A stretch of DNA of 7,579 bases, taken from contig JANOXC010000007.1 of NCBI GenBank assembly GCA_031418215.1, positions 1-7,579 on the forward strand. The letters are read 5' to 3'. How positions within the stretch are numbered: the stretch's first letter is position 1; each line of letters opens with the position of its first letter. Made by a program: the position numbers and the translations under genes. Of the stretch, positions 1-6,706 are shown in pieces. Under the pieces are notes generated by a model that did not search any database, was not told the origin of the DNA, and was given only the letters and a program-made list of their open reading frames with translations. Source of the DNA: JANOXC01 sp031418215 (GTDB taxonomy: Bacteria; Bacteroidota; Bacteroidia; AKYH767-A; OLB10).

Positions 1-27
1 GGTAGATTCAAGTATCTAATACAACAT
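1..27 (+). repeat. Left terminal inverted repeat of the IS30 element
   Basis: This sequence pairs imperfectly with the right end at 1215-1241, with about 19 of 27 positions matching. An identical copy lies at 7469-7495, where it abuts unrelated DNA. That places the IS boundary at the first G. Confidence 0.75.
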
Positions 28-45
28 AAAAATAGTATTATGTTG
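22..45 (+). promoter_or_regulatory. Hairpin just upstream of the transposase start codon
   Basis: CAACATAA (22-29) and TTATGTTG (38-45) are perfect reverse complements, 8 bp each, with an 8-base loop. The structure ends 4 bases before the ATG at 50. On a transcript reading in from outside the element it would fold directly against the ribosome landing site. Many insertion sequences use such hairpins to limit transposase made from readthrough transcripts, so that role is plausible here but inferred. Part of the left arm overlaps the terminal inverted repeat, so it may instead be a transposase binding feature. Confidence 0.5.
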
Positions 46-49
46 CGTT

Positions 50-1039
50 ATGGCAAAATATAAAAGATTAACGTTTGAGGATAGGATCAAAATAGAGGTA
101 TACCGGCTTTTAAATTGGACCCTTGAAGAAATAGGCAAAGATTTAAATCGATCCAAAAGCAGCATAAGTAGGGAGTTATCGAGATATCCAATTACTTATA
201 GTGCAAGTAAAGCTCAAGCAGAAGCTGACCGAAAGAGCAGGAAGCATAATTGCAACTCAAGGTTGTTAGATAATGAACTGCTCTGCAAAATAGTATATAA
301 ATATTTAAGGAAACGCTGGTCACCTGCTCAAATTTCTACATATTTGAAGAAGCAATATGTTGGAAAGAAAGAAATGCAGATATCACATGAATCAATTTAT
401 ACTTACATTTATTTATTACCACGTGGAGAGTTGCGAAAGGAGTTAATTGGATATTTAAGACAGAAGAAAAAGAGCCGATACAAGCGTAAAGGGAAATACG
501 ATAGAAGAGGAACGATCCCAGAAATGATAAGTATCGAAGAAAGACCAGCCAGTGTTGAAACACGTTCCATCGCCGGACACTGGGAAGGAGATTTGATCAT
601 GGGCAAGAATCACAAAACAGCAATCGGTAGCATTGTAGAGCGAAAGACAAGAACAGTTATCTTAGTGAAGTTAAAACAGAAGGATGCCACCTCAGTAAGG
701 AAAGCATTTGAACGGGAACTAAAAACATTGCCCAAGCAAATGAAAAAGACACTTACTTACGACCAGGGTCGAGAAATGTCCGAGCATAAACTGTTTACAG
801 CGAACACAAAAATGAAAGTGTATTTTTGTCACCCCGCATCTCCTTGGGAGAGAGGAACAAATGAAAACACAAACATGCTAATACGCGACTATTTTCCTAA
901 GGGAACAGACTTCGATGCCATTAGTAGAAAGGAAGTTAAACGAGTGCAGAATGAACTGAATGAACGCATTCGAAAAACACTAAACTGGGAATCTCCAAAA
1001 GACGTCTTTGAAAATGAAATCCTTAATAGGTGTAAATGA
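50..1039 (+). CDS. IS30-family transposase, intact
   Basis: This 329-residue DDE transposase would cut and join the ends of its own element. Residues 4-45 form the N-terminal helix-turn-helix typical of IS30 (LTFEDRIKIEVYR, then TLEEIGKDLNRSKSSISREL). The integrase-core domain covers about 170-325. The catalytic triad is visible as D181 in HWEGDLI, D238 in TYDQG and E272 in GTNENTN. The gap of 33 residues between D238 and E272 is the DD(33)E spacing of the family. The length is normal and the frame is open from start to TGA, so the protein is probably functional. There is no Shine-Dalgarno sequence before the ATG, as usual in Bacteroidota. The start is supported by the MAKYKRLTFEDR opening and by the hairpin that ends just before it. 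The ORFs on the opposite strand are shadows. Confidence 0.96.
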   Translation: MAKYKRLTFEDRIKIEVYRLLNWTLEEIGKDLNRSKSSISRELSRYPITYSASKAQAEADRKSRKHNCNSRLLDNELLCKIVYKYLRKRWSPAQISTYLKKQYVGKKEMQISHESIYTYIYLLPRGELRKELIGYLRQKKKSRYKRKGKYDRRGTIPEMISIEERPASVETRSIAGHWEGDLIMGKNHKTAIGSIVERKTRTVILVKLKQKDATSVRKAFERELKTLPKQMKKTLTYDQGREMSEHKLFTANTKMKVYFCHPASPWERGTNENTNMLIRDYFPKGTDFDAISRKEVKRVQNELNERIRKTLNWESPKDVFENEILNRCK

Positions 1040-1060
1040 GTTTTTAAGGCATAAACCAAT

Positions 1061-1104
1061 TGCGTATATAAAAACAGAGGTACGTTTAATACCCCTGTCA
1101 CGCA
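1061..1104 (+). other. Stem-loop in the IS30 tail downstream of the transposase gene
   Basis: ACAGAGGTA (1074-1082) pairs with TACCCCTGT (1090-1098) at 8 of 9 positions around a 7-base loop. An outer helix, TGCGT (1061-1065) with ACGCA (1100-1104), flanks it across an 8-base internal bulge. It begins 21 bases after the transposase stop. No run of T follows, so it is not a textbook intrinsic terminator. It could protect the mRNA 3' end, block transcription entering from outside, or be chance pairing. It is the most structured part of the noncoding IS tail (1040-1241), where I see no other gene. Confidence 0.4.
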
Positions 1105-1214
1105 TATGGATTAAGCTATTCCTAGTTGAGTTACTCTCCAGCAGAGCTCAAATCCGCTTTACTTAATATTGTAAAATTAAGTCAGTAAATGATAAGTTCA
1201 TATTAATAACAAAA

Positions 1215-1241
1215 TTGTTGCATTAGAAACTTGATCCGAAG
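1215..1241 (+). repeat. Right terminal inverted repeat of the IS30 element
   Basis: This is an imperfect reverse complement of bases 1-27. The blocks GTTG, ATTAGA and ACTTGA match in order and spacing, and the outermost 6-7 bases mostly do not. The exact outer edge is therefore not fixed by the sequence. Confidence 0.65.
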
Positions 1242-1429
1242 TTATGTGATTTTGGTGAACAATAAAGGTGTTTTTAATTTGAGGAATTCAGCTCAAAATA
1301 ATAGAAAATTGTAACATTTTAAATTTTGTTGAATTAGCTGTATTGCTATTAGAAAAAGGGCATTTCAATTTTAATTCTTCGAGTATTTATTTTGATTGCT
1401 TTAATGATTATAAAGAAATGAATAATATA
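1242..1429. other. Intergenic flank between the IS30 element and the DUF3857-like gene
   Basis: Together with the IS tail, this makes a gene-free stretch of 390 bases (1040-1429). The 188 bases outside the element are very AT-rich. I see only weak AT inverted repeats, such as AAAATT near 1304 facing AAATTTT near 1320, and no GC-rich terminator. A 66-codon plus-strand frame (1343-1543) runs into the 3' end of the opposite gene, has no recognisable motif, and is not called. Confidence 0.5.
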
Positions 1430-3607
1430 TCATTCAAACTTAATTTCCAGCAAGCCAACATTCAATTTCCTTGCGGCATCATAAATCTCTTCCAAACCTT
1501 TTACGTCAACAGGATTTACTTTGTCTTCCTTAATCAGCATTGAAGATTCAATCATGATAACATCGGATTGTGGCTGTGAAATTCGGCATAAATAACTTCC
1601 GGCATTGTTGTCAAGGTTTTTCTCTAAAGATGAAGAATTGATAATTGTTACGGGCTTGCCACATTTGATGTAGTAGCGATAGGAATCTTTACCTGTGAAG
1701 TCCGTGTAAAAACTCAGTTGCCTGGTATTCCCATTTAAGCCACTTTCTGTTAAGTGGGGGAACCAGTTATTCAAGGAAAGGAAATAACTTTCTGTTTTTC
1801 CTTTCAATAAAATTTTGCGCGAAGAATAACCGGTACGGAAGGAAAAATCGAATGGATATTTATTTTCCTTAGTTGTGATATCAATTCCGGGCTTCTTAAC
1901 ATCGTCTTGTACTTGCCAAACTAATTGGTGATACAATGGGTTTGATGTCTCATCTTTATAGTTGTATAAATAGCTTCCTCGCATCATTGTGGAGAATTGT
2001 CCTTTCAAATCAACCTTTGTTTCGAAGTTAACGATGCCAGTATCAGGATGAAAGGATGCCAATATATTAGTGGTTCGCTGATTGTCGGAAATATCGCTGT
2101 TAGGAGTTCTGATATTGATAAAAGTCACCTTAGGTAATTGCTTATAGGACTCCTCAGCGGGCAAATTTTGTGGGACTAAAGATGTGGGAATATCTTCATA
2201 ATAATAAGGTAATTCATTGTTGTACCAACCGTAACGATCTAATTTAGGAAATAGAAAAATCGGATTTGTTTTATATGGAATACAAAAACCAATTTTATAG
2301 GTTGATGGTATTTGAAATTTTTCATAAACCATTTCTTCCACTCTTTTATCCAGAAGTAAAACTTTATAATAAGTGGCATGAATTTTTTCTAACGTCCTGG
2401 TATAAAATCTTATCCTGCTTATCTCCCGCAAGGTGCGGTTTTCAATAAACCGTGCCAGGTTTTCATTTTCATTATCATCGTTTTTGAAGTATGCGCCATC
2501 ATTTTGATACTTAAAATTATCTACGACATCTTCATGCAGAATTTTTGCTTTTACTGCCCAATTTGTGTCGGCAATCGACGAAGTTTTCTGATTGATCCAT
2601 TTTTTTAATTCCACATTGACTTTTGCCAGATCATTGTACACTACATCTTTTGGTATAGGGTGTTCGTATGCTACAAAGTCCATCATCACTGTTCCCCAAG
2701 TATAAGGCAGTGCACTCACCAACGTCCCTAATTCATCAACAATGCCATAATTCATTTCATTAAGATGAATATCAAAATAAGGAAGCTCATGATAAGGCCG
2801 TGCACCTTTTTCATTGATGCAACCTTTAAGGTTTGACATATTCCAGTGATAAGTTATAGAATTTCCTTTGTTTATTGAATCTTTGAAAGCAGCGCCATTT
2901 GACTGATTAATAAAATAGATATGACCTCGGTTATCAGTTTTTAGGGTAAAATCAATTTGTTGTTTTGGCAATACTCCATTAAAGAAAAAACGAGAAGGCA
3001 TAAATATATGACGCACGGCATAACTGATTTCTACTTCATCATTAATTTCAATATTCTTAATGCTGAAGTGTACAGCATAGTGCTTGGTCAATCTGGCTTT
3101 TGAAGTCTGGTAGTTTCTTTCAGTAGGATAAACAGAAAACTCTTCAATTTCAGCACTGTCGGTAATGACTGCTTCTTTAATTGTTCCATCCGGCTTGATG
3201 ATACGGGCCGCGAAATAATCGACCATGTCGAAATCTCCCTTTGGACGATGCATCGTCTGCTGTTGTTCCAAGGTAAGTCCATAATAGCTGCCCGATGGGT
3301 CGAATGTTTCCGGAAGACTGAATTTGGAATATTTGGAAATGCCTTCTGCTGACTGATAGCGAATGCGAATGGTTTTTACAACGAAATAGTTGAATCGATA
3401 ATTATTGTAGAATTTATCTTCCAGCATTTCCATCCTCACTTTTTCATTGAGAATTACAGCAGGGGATTGCTCATATTGCTGATTAACAGTTAGCCGGGTT
3501 GGATGAAATTCAGGCCATTTGTACTTATAGTTTCGGTAAGCCTTATTTTGACCGTCTGCAGGTTCAAGGCTTAATAAGAAGCATAAAATAAACAAAATGT
3601 TCTTCAT
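1430..3607 (-). CDS. Secreted DUF3857 / degenerate transglutaminase-like protein
   Basis: The protein has 725 residues when started at the ATG at 3607. From there it opens with a signal peptide, MKNILFILCFLLSLEPADGQ, probably cut after ADG. A start 28 codons upstream (3691) would bury that signal and overlap a promoter-like box at 3689-3696, so I reject it. Residues about 125-285 resemble DUF3857, the beta-rich domain that precedes transglutaminase-like modules in Bacteroidota; examples are IIKPDGTIKEAVITDSAEIEEF and a later NDEVEISYAVRHIF. About 320-490 have the layout of the transglutaminase-like core, including KVLLLDKR and a tyrosine-rich ELPYYYED. I cannot find the expected GxC active-site motif, so this half is probably not catalytic. 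The C-terminal part is likely beta-rich, as in DUF3858 proteins. The biological role is unknown. The gene lies 158 bases after the rhodanese gene on the same strand, so it is probably transcribed separately and need not belong to the sulfur module. Confidence 0.8.
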   Translation of the reverse strand: MKNILFILCFLLSLEPADGQNKAYRNYKYKWPEFHPTRLTVNQQYEQSPAVILNEKVRMEMLEDKFYNNYRFNYFVVKTIRIRYQSAEGISKYSKFSLPETFDPSGSYYGLTLEQQQTMHRPKGDFDMVDYFAARIIKPDGTIKEAVITDSAEIEEFSVYPTERNYQTSKARLTKHYAVHFSIKNIEINDEVEISYAVRHIFMPSRFFFNGVLPKQQIDFTLKTDNRGHIYFINQSNGAAFKDSINKGNSITYHWNMSNLKGCINEKGARPYHELPYFDIHLNEMNYGIVDELGTLVSALPYTWGTVMMDFVAYEHPIPKDVVYNDLAKVNVELKKWINQKTSSIADTNWAVKAKILHEDVVDNFKYQNDGAYFKNDDNENENLARFIENRTLREISRIRFYTRTLEKIHATYYKVLLLDKRVEEMVYEKFQIPSTYKIGFCIPYKTNPIFLFPKLDRYGWYNNELPYYYEDIPTSLVPQNLPAEESYKQLPKVTFINIRTPNSDISDNQRTTNILASFHPDTGIVNFETKVDLKGQFSTMMRGSYLYNYKDETSNPLYHQLVWQVQDDVKKPGIDITTKENKYPFDFSFRTGYSSRKILLKGKTESYFLSLNNWFPHLTESGLNGNTRQLSFYTDFTGKDSYRYYIKCGKPVTIINSSSLEKNLDNNAGSYLCRISQPQSDVIMIESSMLIKEDKVNPVDVKGLEEIYDAARKLNVGLLEIKFE

Positions 3608-3688
3608 ATTAACTGCATTGCTAATACGAATATATATCAAAAAAGGAAATTTTACCGTCTTAAATGGAAGTTTTAAAAAATGAAACAG

Positions 3689-3696
3689 CAAATTTA
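3689..3696 (-). promoter_or_regulatory. Candidate Bacteroidota -7 box for the DUF3857-like gene
   Basis: The minus strand reads TAAATTTG, an exact match to the Bacteroidota TAnnTTTG -7 consensus. It implies a transcription start near 3685 and a leader of about 78 bases. No TTTG box is seen at the usual distance of about 19-21 bases upstream, so this is weak evidence in AT-rich DNA. Confidence 0.35.
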
Positions 3697-3765
3697 ATAT
3701 TCGCCTGAGTAAATATATTTCAGACTTGTCTATTTATACTCAAAAATGGTAAAAAAAAGCAATCA

Positions 3766-4164
3766 TTATTTAGTAACTGGAAGCCCAGCTTCTTGCCAGG
3801 CATTGATACCGCCATCAAGGTTAACAACATTTTTGTACCCTTTTTCAAGCAGCATTTTGGCGGTATTTCCACTTCTTTTTCCACTTCTGCAATAAACAAG
3901 GTAGGTTTTGTTTTTATCCAACTGGGATATTTGATCAGCAAAATCTGATGCATAGAAATCCATATTTACAGAATTCGCAATTGCACCTTCCTTAAATTCT
4001 TCAGGCGTTCGCACATCCAACAAAACAAGATCTTTTCCGGTCTTTAATAATTCCTGGAATTCTGCCGGTTTACGATTATCAATTTTATTTTCTGTTTGCC
4101 CGCAGGAATTGCTAAAAAAAGAAGTCAGCAAAATAATTGTTACATATAAGCATTGCTTTTTCAT
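3766..4164 (-). CDS. Single-domain rhodanese, predicted lipoprotein
   Basis: This 132-residue protein has an N-terminal hydrophobic segment ending in FFSNSC (Cys21), which resembles a relaxed Bacteroidota lipobox. The mature protein would then be lipid-anchored outside the cytoplasm. The -3 position is Ser rather than Leu, so lipidation is likely but not certain. Residues about 32-132 form one rhodanese domain, with LLDVRTPEEFKEGAI (48-62) and the active-site loop CRSGKRS (92-98), whose Cys92 would carry the persulfide. The ending, VVNLDGGINAWQEAGLPV, is typical of the fold. The protein would accept or pass on sulfane sulfur, such as from thiosulfate or polysulfide; the actual substrate cannot be read. 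It starts 19 bases after the stop of the persulfide dioxygenase fusion on the same strand, so the two are almost certainly one transcript. This pairing extends the sulfur chemistry to the cell envelope. Confidence 0.9.
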   Translation of the reverse strand: MKKQCLYVTIILLTSFFSNSCGQTENKIDNRKPAEFQELLKTGKDLVLLDVRTPEEFKEGAIANSVNMDFYASDFADQISQLDKNKTYLVYCRSGKRSGNTAKMLLEKGYKNVVNLDGGINAWQEAGLPVTK

Positions 4165-4183
4165 TGGATTGCAGTTATTTAAA

Positions 4184-5602
4184 TTATTGTGTTTTTTCAG
4201 ATGATAAGGTGATAAAATCAGATTTTGGAATTGCAGTTTTAACGATAGCCGTATATCCTCCTTCCACTTCAGTAAAATTCTCCCAACCTCTTGCTTTTAA
4301 AATTGAACTTGCAATCATACTTCGGAAGCCACCGGCGCAATGCATATAAAATGGTTGATTTTTCGGAAATTCTGCCAGGTGTTCATTAATGAAATCAAGT
4401 GGAATATTTACTGCATTTTTCAAATGGCCTGCTTGAAATTCAGCTGGCCGACGTACATCAATAATAACCGGACTTTCCGTTGTATATCGCTTTTCAAATT
4501 CATCAGGTGATATGCGGGTCACGGTATCAACTTCTTTACCTGCTGTCTTCCAGCTTTCAAATCCACCAGCTAAAAATCCTATTACATAATCATAACCAAC
4601 CCTTGCTAAACGTAAAACTGTTTCTTCCTCTTGGCCTTTTTCAGTGATAATTAATATTTGTTGTTTAACATCAGGAATGAGGGTGCCTACCCATGGTGCG
4701 AATTGTCCGTTCAATCCAATGTTAATAGAGTTGGGGATGAAACCCAGGCAAAATGATTCTGCTTTTCTTGTATCGAGCATTATTGCATCTGAATGGTTGG
4801 ATGCTTCTTCAAATGCTGAAACGGATAATGCTTGTAGTCCCCTTTTCATCACATCATTAATTGAATCATAGCCTTCTTTATTCATTGCTACGTTCATCGG
4901 AAAATAGGCAGGAGGAGGAGCAAGGCCATCCGTAACTTCTTTAATGAATTCTGCTTTAGTCATGGAAGCACGCAAAGCATAGTTGTATTTTTTCTGATCA
5001 CCTATCGTTGAAGTTGTTTCCTTGCTCATGTTTTTTCCACAAGCACTTCCTGCTCCATGCGCAGGATATACAATTACCTCATCAGGCAGTGTAGTTATTT
5101 TTGTACGCAATGATTCAAATAATATTCCTGCCAATTCATCTTGAGTCATGTGTGCTGCTTTCTGCGCAAGATCAGGACGACCTACGTCACCTATAAACAA
5201 GGTGTCACCGGTAAAAACAGCATAATCTTTTCCTTTTTCATCTTTCAAAAGGTAACAAGTGCTCTCCATTGTATGGCCCGGAGTATGCATAACCGTAAAT
5301 GTAATATCGCCAAGCTTAAAAACTTCATTGTCCTTAGCAATAGTTGCTTTGAAAGAAGGATTGGCATTGGGGCCATATATAATTTGTGCTCCGGTAGCTT
5401 TTGCCAGATCTACATGCCCTGATACAAAATCAGCATGAAAATGTGTTTCAAAAACATATTTGATTTTCACATTATCTTTAGCAGCACGCTCCAGATAAGG
5501 AGTTATCTCCCGCAAAGGGTCAATAACAGCGGCTTCACCATTGCTAACAATATAATATGTGCCCTGCGCCAGACAACCGGTATATATTTGCTCAATATGC
5601 AT
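4184..5602 (-). CDS. CstB-like persulfide dioxygenase-rhodanese fusion (MBL fold + two rhodanese domains)
   Basis: This 472-residue cytoplasmic enzyme has three domains. Residues 1-235 form a metallo-beta-lactamase fold of the ETHE1 persulfide dioxygenase type. By analogy with ETHE1, iron would be held by H54 (in THFHAD), H110 (in HTPGH) and D133 (in TGDTLF). The phrases GDVGRPDLAQ and VYPAHGAGSACGK are characteristic of the family. Residues 255-357 form a rhodanese-like domain whose catalytic Cys position reads TEKGQE, with Glu321, so it is inactive. Residues 364-462 form a second rhodanese domain with an intact loop CAGGFRS (422-428, Cys422). The order dioxygenase, dead rhodanese, active rhodanese is that of staphylococcal CstB. 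CstB oxidises low-molecular-weight persulfide to sulfite with O2 and combines it with a second persulfide to give thiosulfate. The same reaction is inferred here. The gene leads an operon with the rhodanese lipoprotein and is divergent from a sulfate/sulfite exporter gene. No Shine-Dalgarno sequence is seen. The start MHIEQIYTGCLAQ fits the family. Confidence 0.93.
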   Translation of the reverse strand: MHIEQIYTGCLAQGTYYIVSNGEAAVIDPLREITPYLERAAKDNVKIKYVFETHFHADFVSGHVDLAKATGAQIIYGPNANPSFKATIAKDNEVFKLGDITFTVMHTPGHTMESTCYLLKDEKGKDYAVFTGDTLFIGDVGRPDLAQKAAHMTQDELAGILFESLRTKITTLPDEVIVYPAHGAGSACGKNMSKETTSTIGDQKKYNYALRASMTKAEFIKEVTDGLAPPPAYFPMNVAMNKEGYDSINDVMKRGLQALSVSAFEEASNHSDAIMLDTRKAESFCLGFIPNSINIGLNGQFAPWVGTLIPDVKQQILIITEKGQEEETVLRLARVGYDYVIGFLAGGFESWKTAGKEVDTVTRISPDEFEKRYTTESPVIIDVRRPAEFQAGHLKNAVNIPLDFINEHLAEFPKNQPFYMHCAGGFRSMIASSILKARGWENFTEVEGGYTAIVKTAIPKSDFITLSSEKTQ

Positions 5603-5626
5603 AAAATAAGGTTTTATTAATTACGG

Positions 5627-5634
5627 CAAATATA
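5627..5634 (-). promoter_or_regulatory. Candidate -7 box for the persulfide dioxygenase operon
   Basis: The minus strand reads TATATTTG, an exact TAnnTTTG match located 24 bases upstream of the start codon. The predicted transcription start is near 5620-5623, giving a leader of about 20 bases. No TTTG box is apparent at the -33 position. Instead an FNR-like dyad lies centred about 40 bases upstream of the predicted start, as expected for an activator-dependent promoter. Confidence 0.5.
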
Positions 5635-5656
5635 GTGAGAATTGAAGGCTTTACCA

Positions 5657-5668
5657 TGATAAAGATCA
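5657..5668. promoter_or_regulatory. FNR/CRP-like binding site in the divergent promoter region
   Basis: TGAT-AAAG-ATCA is a perfect 4+4 dyad with a 4-base spacer. It matches the core of the FNR-type consensus TTGAT-N4-ATCAA at 8 of 10 positions. It lies between the divergent sulfur genes, centred at 5662.5, about 40 bases upstream of the predicted start of the leftward operon and about 30 upstream of the predicted exporter start. A Crp/Fnr-family regulator bound here could activate the operon from a class II position while overlapping the -33 region of the exporter promoter. The regulator gene is not in this window, and the assignment rests on the sequence pattern alone. Confidence 0.5.
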
Positions 5669-5680
5669 CTTGATTTCCAT

Positions 5681-5688
5681 TAGATTTG
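5681..5688 (+). promoter_or_regulatory. Candidate -7 box for the YeiH-family exporter gene
   Basis: The plus strand reads TAGATTTG, an exact TAnnTTTG match 73 bases before the exporter start codon. The predicted transcription start is near 5692-5695. No clear -33 TTTG box is visible. The predicted start falls inside a perfect inverted repeat at 5690-5704. Confidence 0.42.
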
Positions 5689-5689
5689 G

Positions 5690-5704
5690 CCACTATCTTA
5701 GTGG
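5690..5704. promoter_or_regulatory. Perfect dyad CCACTA-TCT-TAGTGG, possible operator or leader hairpin
   Basis: Two perfect 6-base arms with a 3-base centre lie directly downstream of the TAGATTTG box. On DNA the dyad would cover the transcription start, a position suited to a repressor operator. On RNA it would make a small hairpin at the 5' end of the exporter message. The sequence does not separate these two possibilities. Confidence 0.4.
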
Positions 5705-5761
5705 GGTGTTTAATTAAGTGTCCTTAGGTAAATTCAATAAAAATATGGTACTGCTAATTCT

Positions 5762-6703
5762 ATGATGGCCTTCCTGAATAAGTTTCCTATACTTCCCAAA
5801 TTACTTTTCTTCGCCTTTGTAATTGTGATTGTCGTACTGAATTTAAGTCCGGCAACATCACTAATAATGGGGCTTTTAATCGGCATAGTTTTCACCAATC
5901 CATTCCCTAAACAGTCAAGGGTCGTAACCAAATATTTATTACAAGTATCCATTGTAGGGTTAGGCTTTGGGATGAACTTTCAGCAAGTAATGGAAGCAGG
6001 AAAGGACGGCTTCGTTTTTACGTTGGTGACCATTGCGCTCGCTATGGGCTTAGGGTTTTTATTGGGCAGATGGTTGAAAGTGGATGTTATTATCGCTTAT
6101 CTCATATCTTGTGGTACCGCAGTTTGCGGAGGCAGCGCAATTGCAGCGGTGAGTCAGGTGCTAAATGCTGAAAACAAAGACATTTCGGTTTCTATCGGGA
6201 CAGTTTTTATTTTAAACGCAGTGGCACTTTTCATATTTCCTGTAATTGGCCATTACTTTCATCTCAACCAACAGCAATTTGGAATTTGGGCAGCAATTGC
6301 CATTCACGATACCAGTTCAGTAGTGGGAGCTTCTGCGAAATACGGCAATGAGGCATTAGCGATTGCCACCACTGTTAAACTGGCACGTGCACTATGGATC
6401 ATTCCTTTGGTTGTGCTTACCTCCCTATTGTTTAAACATAAAGGTTCAGCATGGGCATTGCCCTGGTTCATTTTGTTTTTTGTTGCCGCATCAATTGTGA
6501 ATACATACATAACTATACCGATAAGAGTTTCATCTGAAATATTTAAATTATCAAAGATGGGATTCAGTATTACTTTATTCCTGATCGGTTGTGGTATTTC
6601 ATTAACGTCGCTAAAGCAAGTTGGAGTGCGACCATTGCTGCAGGGGATATTATTGTGGGTGATTATATTGTCCACCTCCTTGTTTTTTATCATCCATTAC
6701 TAA
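5762..6703 (+). CDS. YeiH-family (UPF0324) putative sulfate/sulfite exporter
   Basis: This is a 313-residue polytopic inner-membrane protein, normal length for the family, with roughly nine or ten hydrophobic segments from about residue 12 to 312. Family motifs are clear: CGTAVCGGSAIAA at 117-129, AIHDTSSVVGA at 180-190 and KLARALWIIP at 206-215. The family is annotated as a putative sulfate exporter, and relatives have been linked to sulfite control, but direct transport evidence is thin. It is divergent from the persulfide dioxygenase operon, with 159 bases between start codons, so export of the sulfite, sulfate or thiosulfate made by that enzyme is a reasonable inference. ATG codons occur at both 5762 and 5765, and either could be the start. 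No Shine-Dalgarno sequence is present. Several frames on the opposite strand inside this gene are shadows. Confidence 0.9.
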   Translation: MMAFLNKFPILPKLLFFAFVIVIVVLNLSPATSLIMGLLIGIVFTNPFPKQSRVVTKYLLQVSIVGLGFGMNFQQVMEAGKDGFVFTLVTIALAMGLGFLLGRWLKVDVIIAYLISCGTAVCGGSAIAAVSQVLNAENKDISVSIGTVFILNAVALFIFPVIGHYFHLNQQQFGIWAAIAIHDTSSVVGASAKYGNEALAIATTVKLARALWIIPLVVLTSLLFKHKGSAWALPWFILFFVAASIVNTYITIPIRVSSEIFKLSKMGFSITLFLIGCGISLTSLKQVGVRPLLQGILLWVIILSTSLFFIIHY

Positions 6704-6706
6704 ATA

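Larger units (their letters stand above)
1..1241 (+). mobile_element. IS30-family insertion sequence, complete copy (right edge approximate)
   Basis: The element holds one DD(33)E transposase gene between imperfect terminal inverted repeats. Its left end starts at base 1 with GGTAGATTCAAGTATCTAAT. The reverse complement of that end aligns with 1215-1241, which contain GTTGCATTAGAAACTTGA; the match is strong over the inner 20 bases and poor over the last few. A length near 1.24 kb suits the family, whose members usually run 1.0-1.25 kb. The left edge is firm, because 7469 onward repeats bases 1-111 exactly and joins unrelated DNA at 7468. The right edge is uncertain by several bases. If the copies at the two ends are the same element, TTA at 7466-7468 and at 1242-1244 could be a 3-bp target duplication, the size this family makes, but three AT-rich bases are weak evidence. 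Confidence 0.88.

Noticed and set aside
1105..1175. Possible tRNA-like fragment (CTCAAATCCGC resembles a T arm)
   Set aside because: No acceptor stem, D arm or anticodon arm of the right lengths can be drawn around it.
1343..1543. Plus-strand frame of 66 codons between the IS and the DUF3857-like gene
   Set aside because: It overlaps the 3' end of a well supported gene on the other strand, has no motif, and its composition follows the AT-rich background.
3608..3691. Upstream start adding 28 residues to the DUF3857-like protein
   Set aside because: The added residues would move the signal peptide inside the protein, and the region holds a TAnnTTTG promoter-like box.
3719..3765. Terminator after the rhodanese lipoprotein gene
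   Set aside because: There is a T run on the minus strand just after the stop, but no stem precedes it.
6304..6693. Minus-strand frame of 129 codons inside the exporter gene
   Set aside because: It lies wholly antisense to a gene with clear family motifs, and its translation resembles no known protein.
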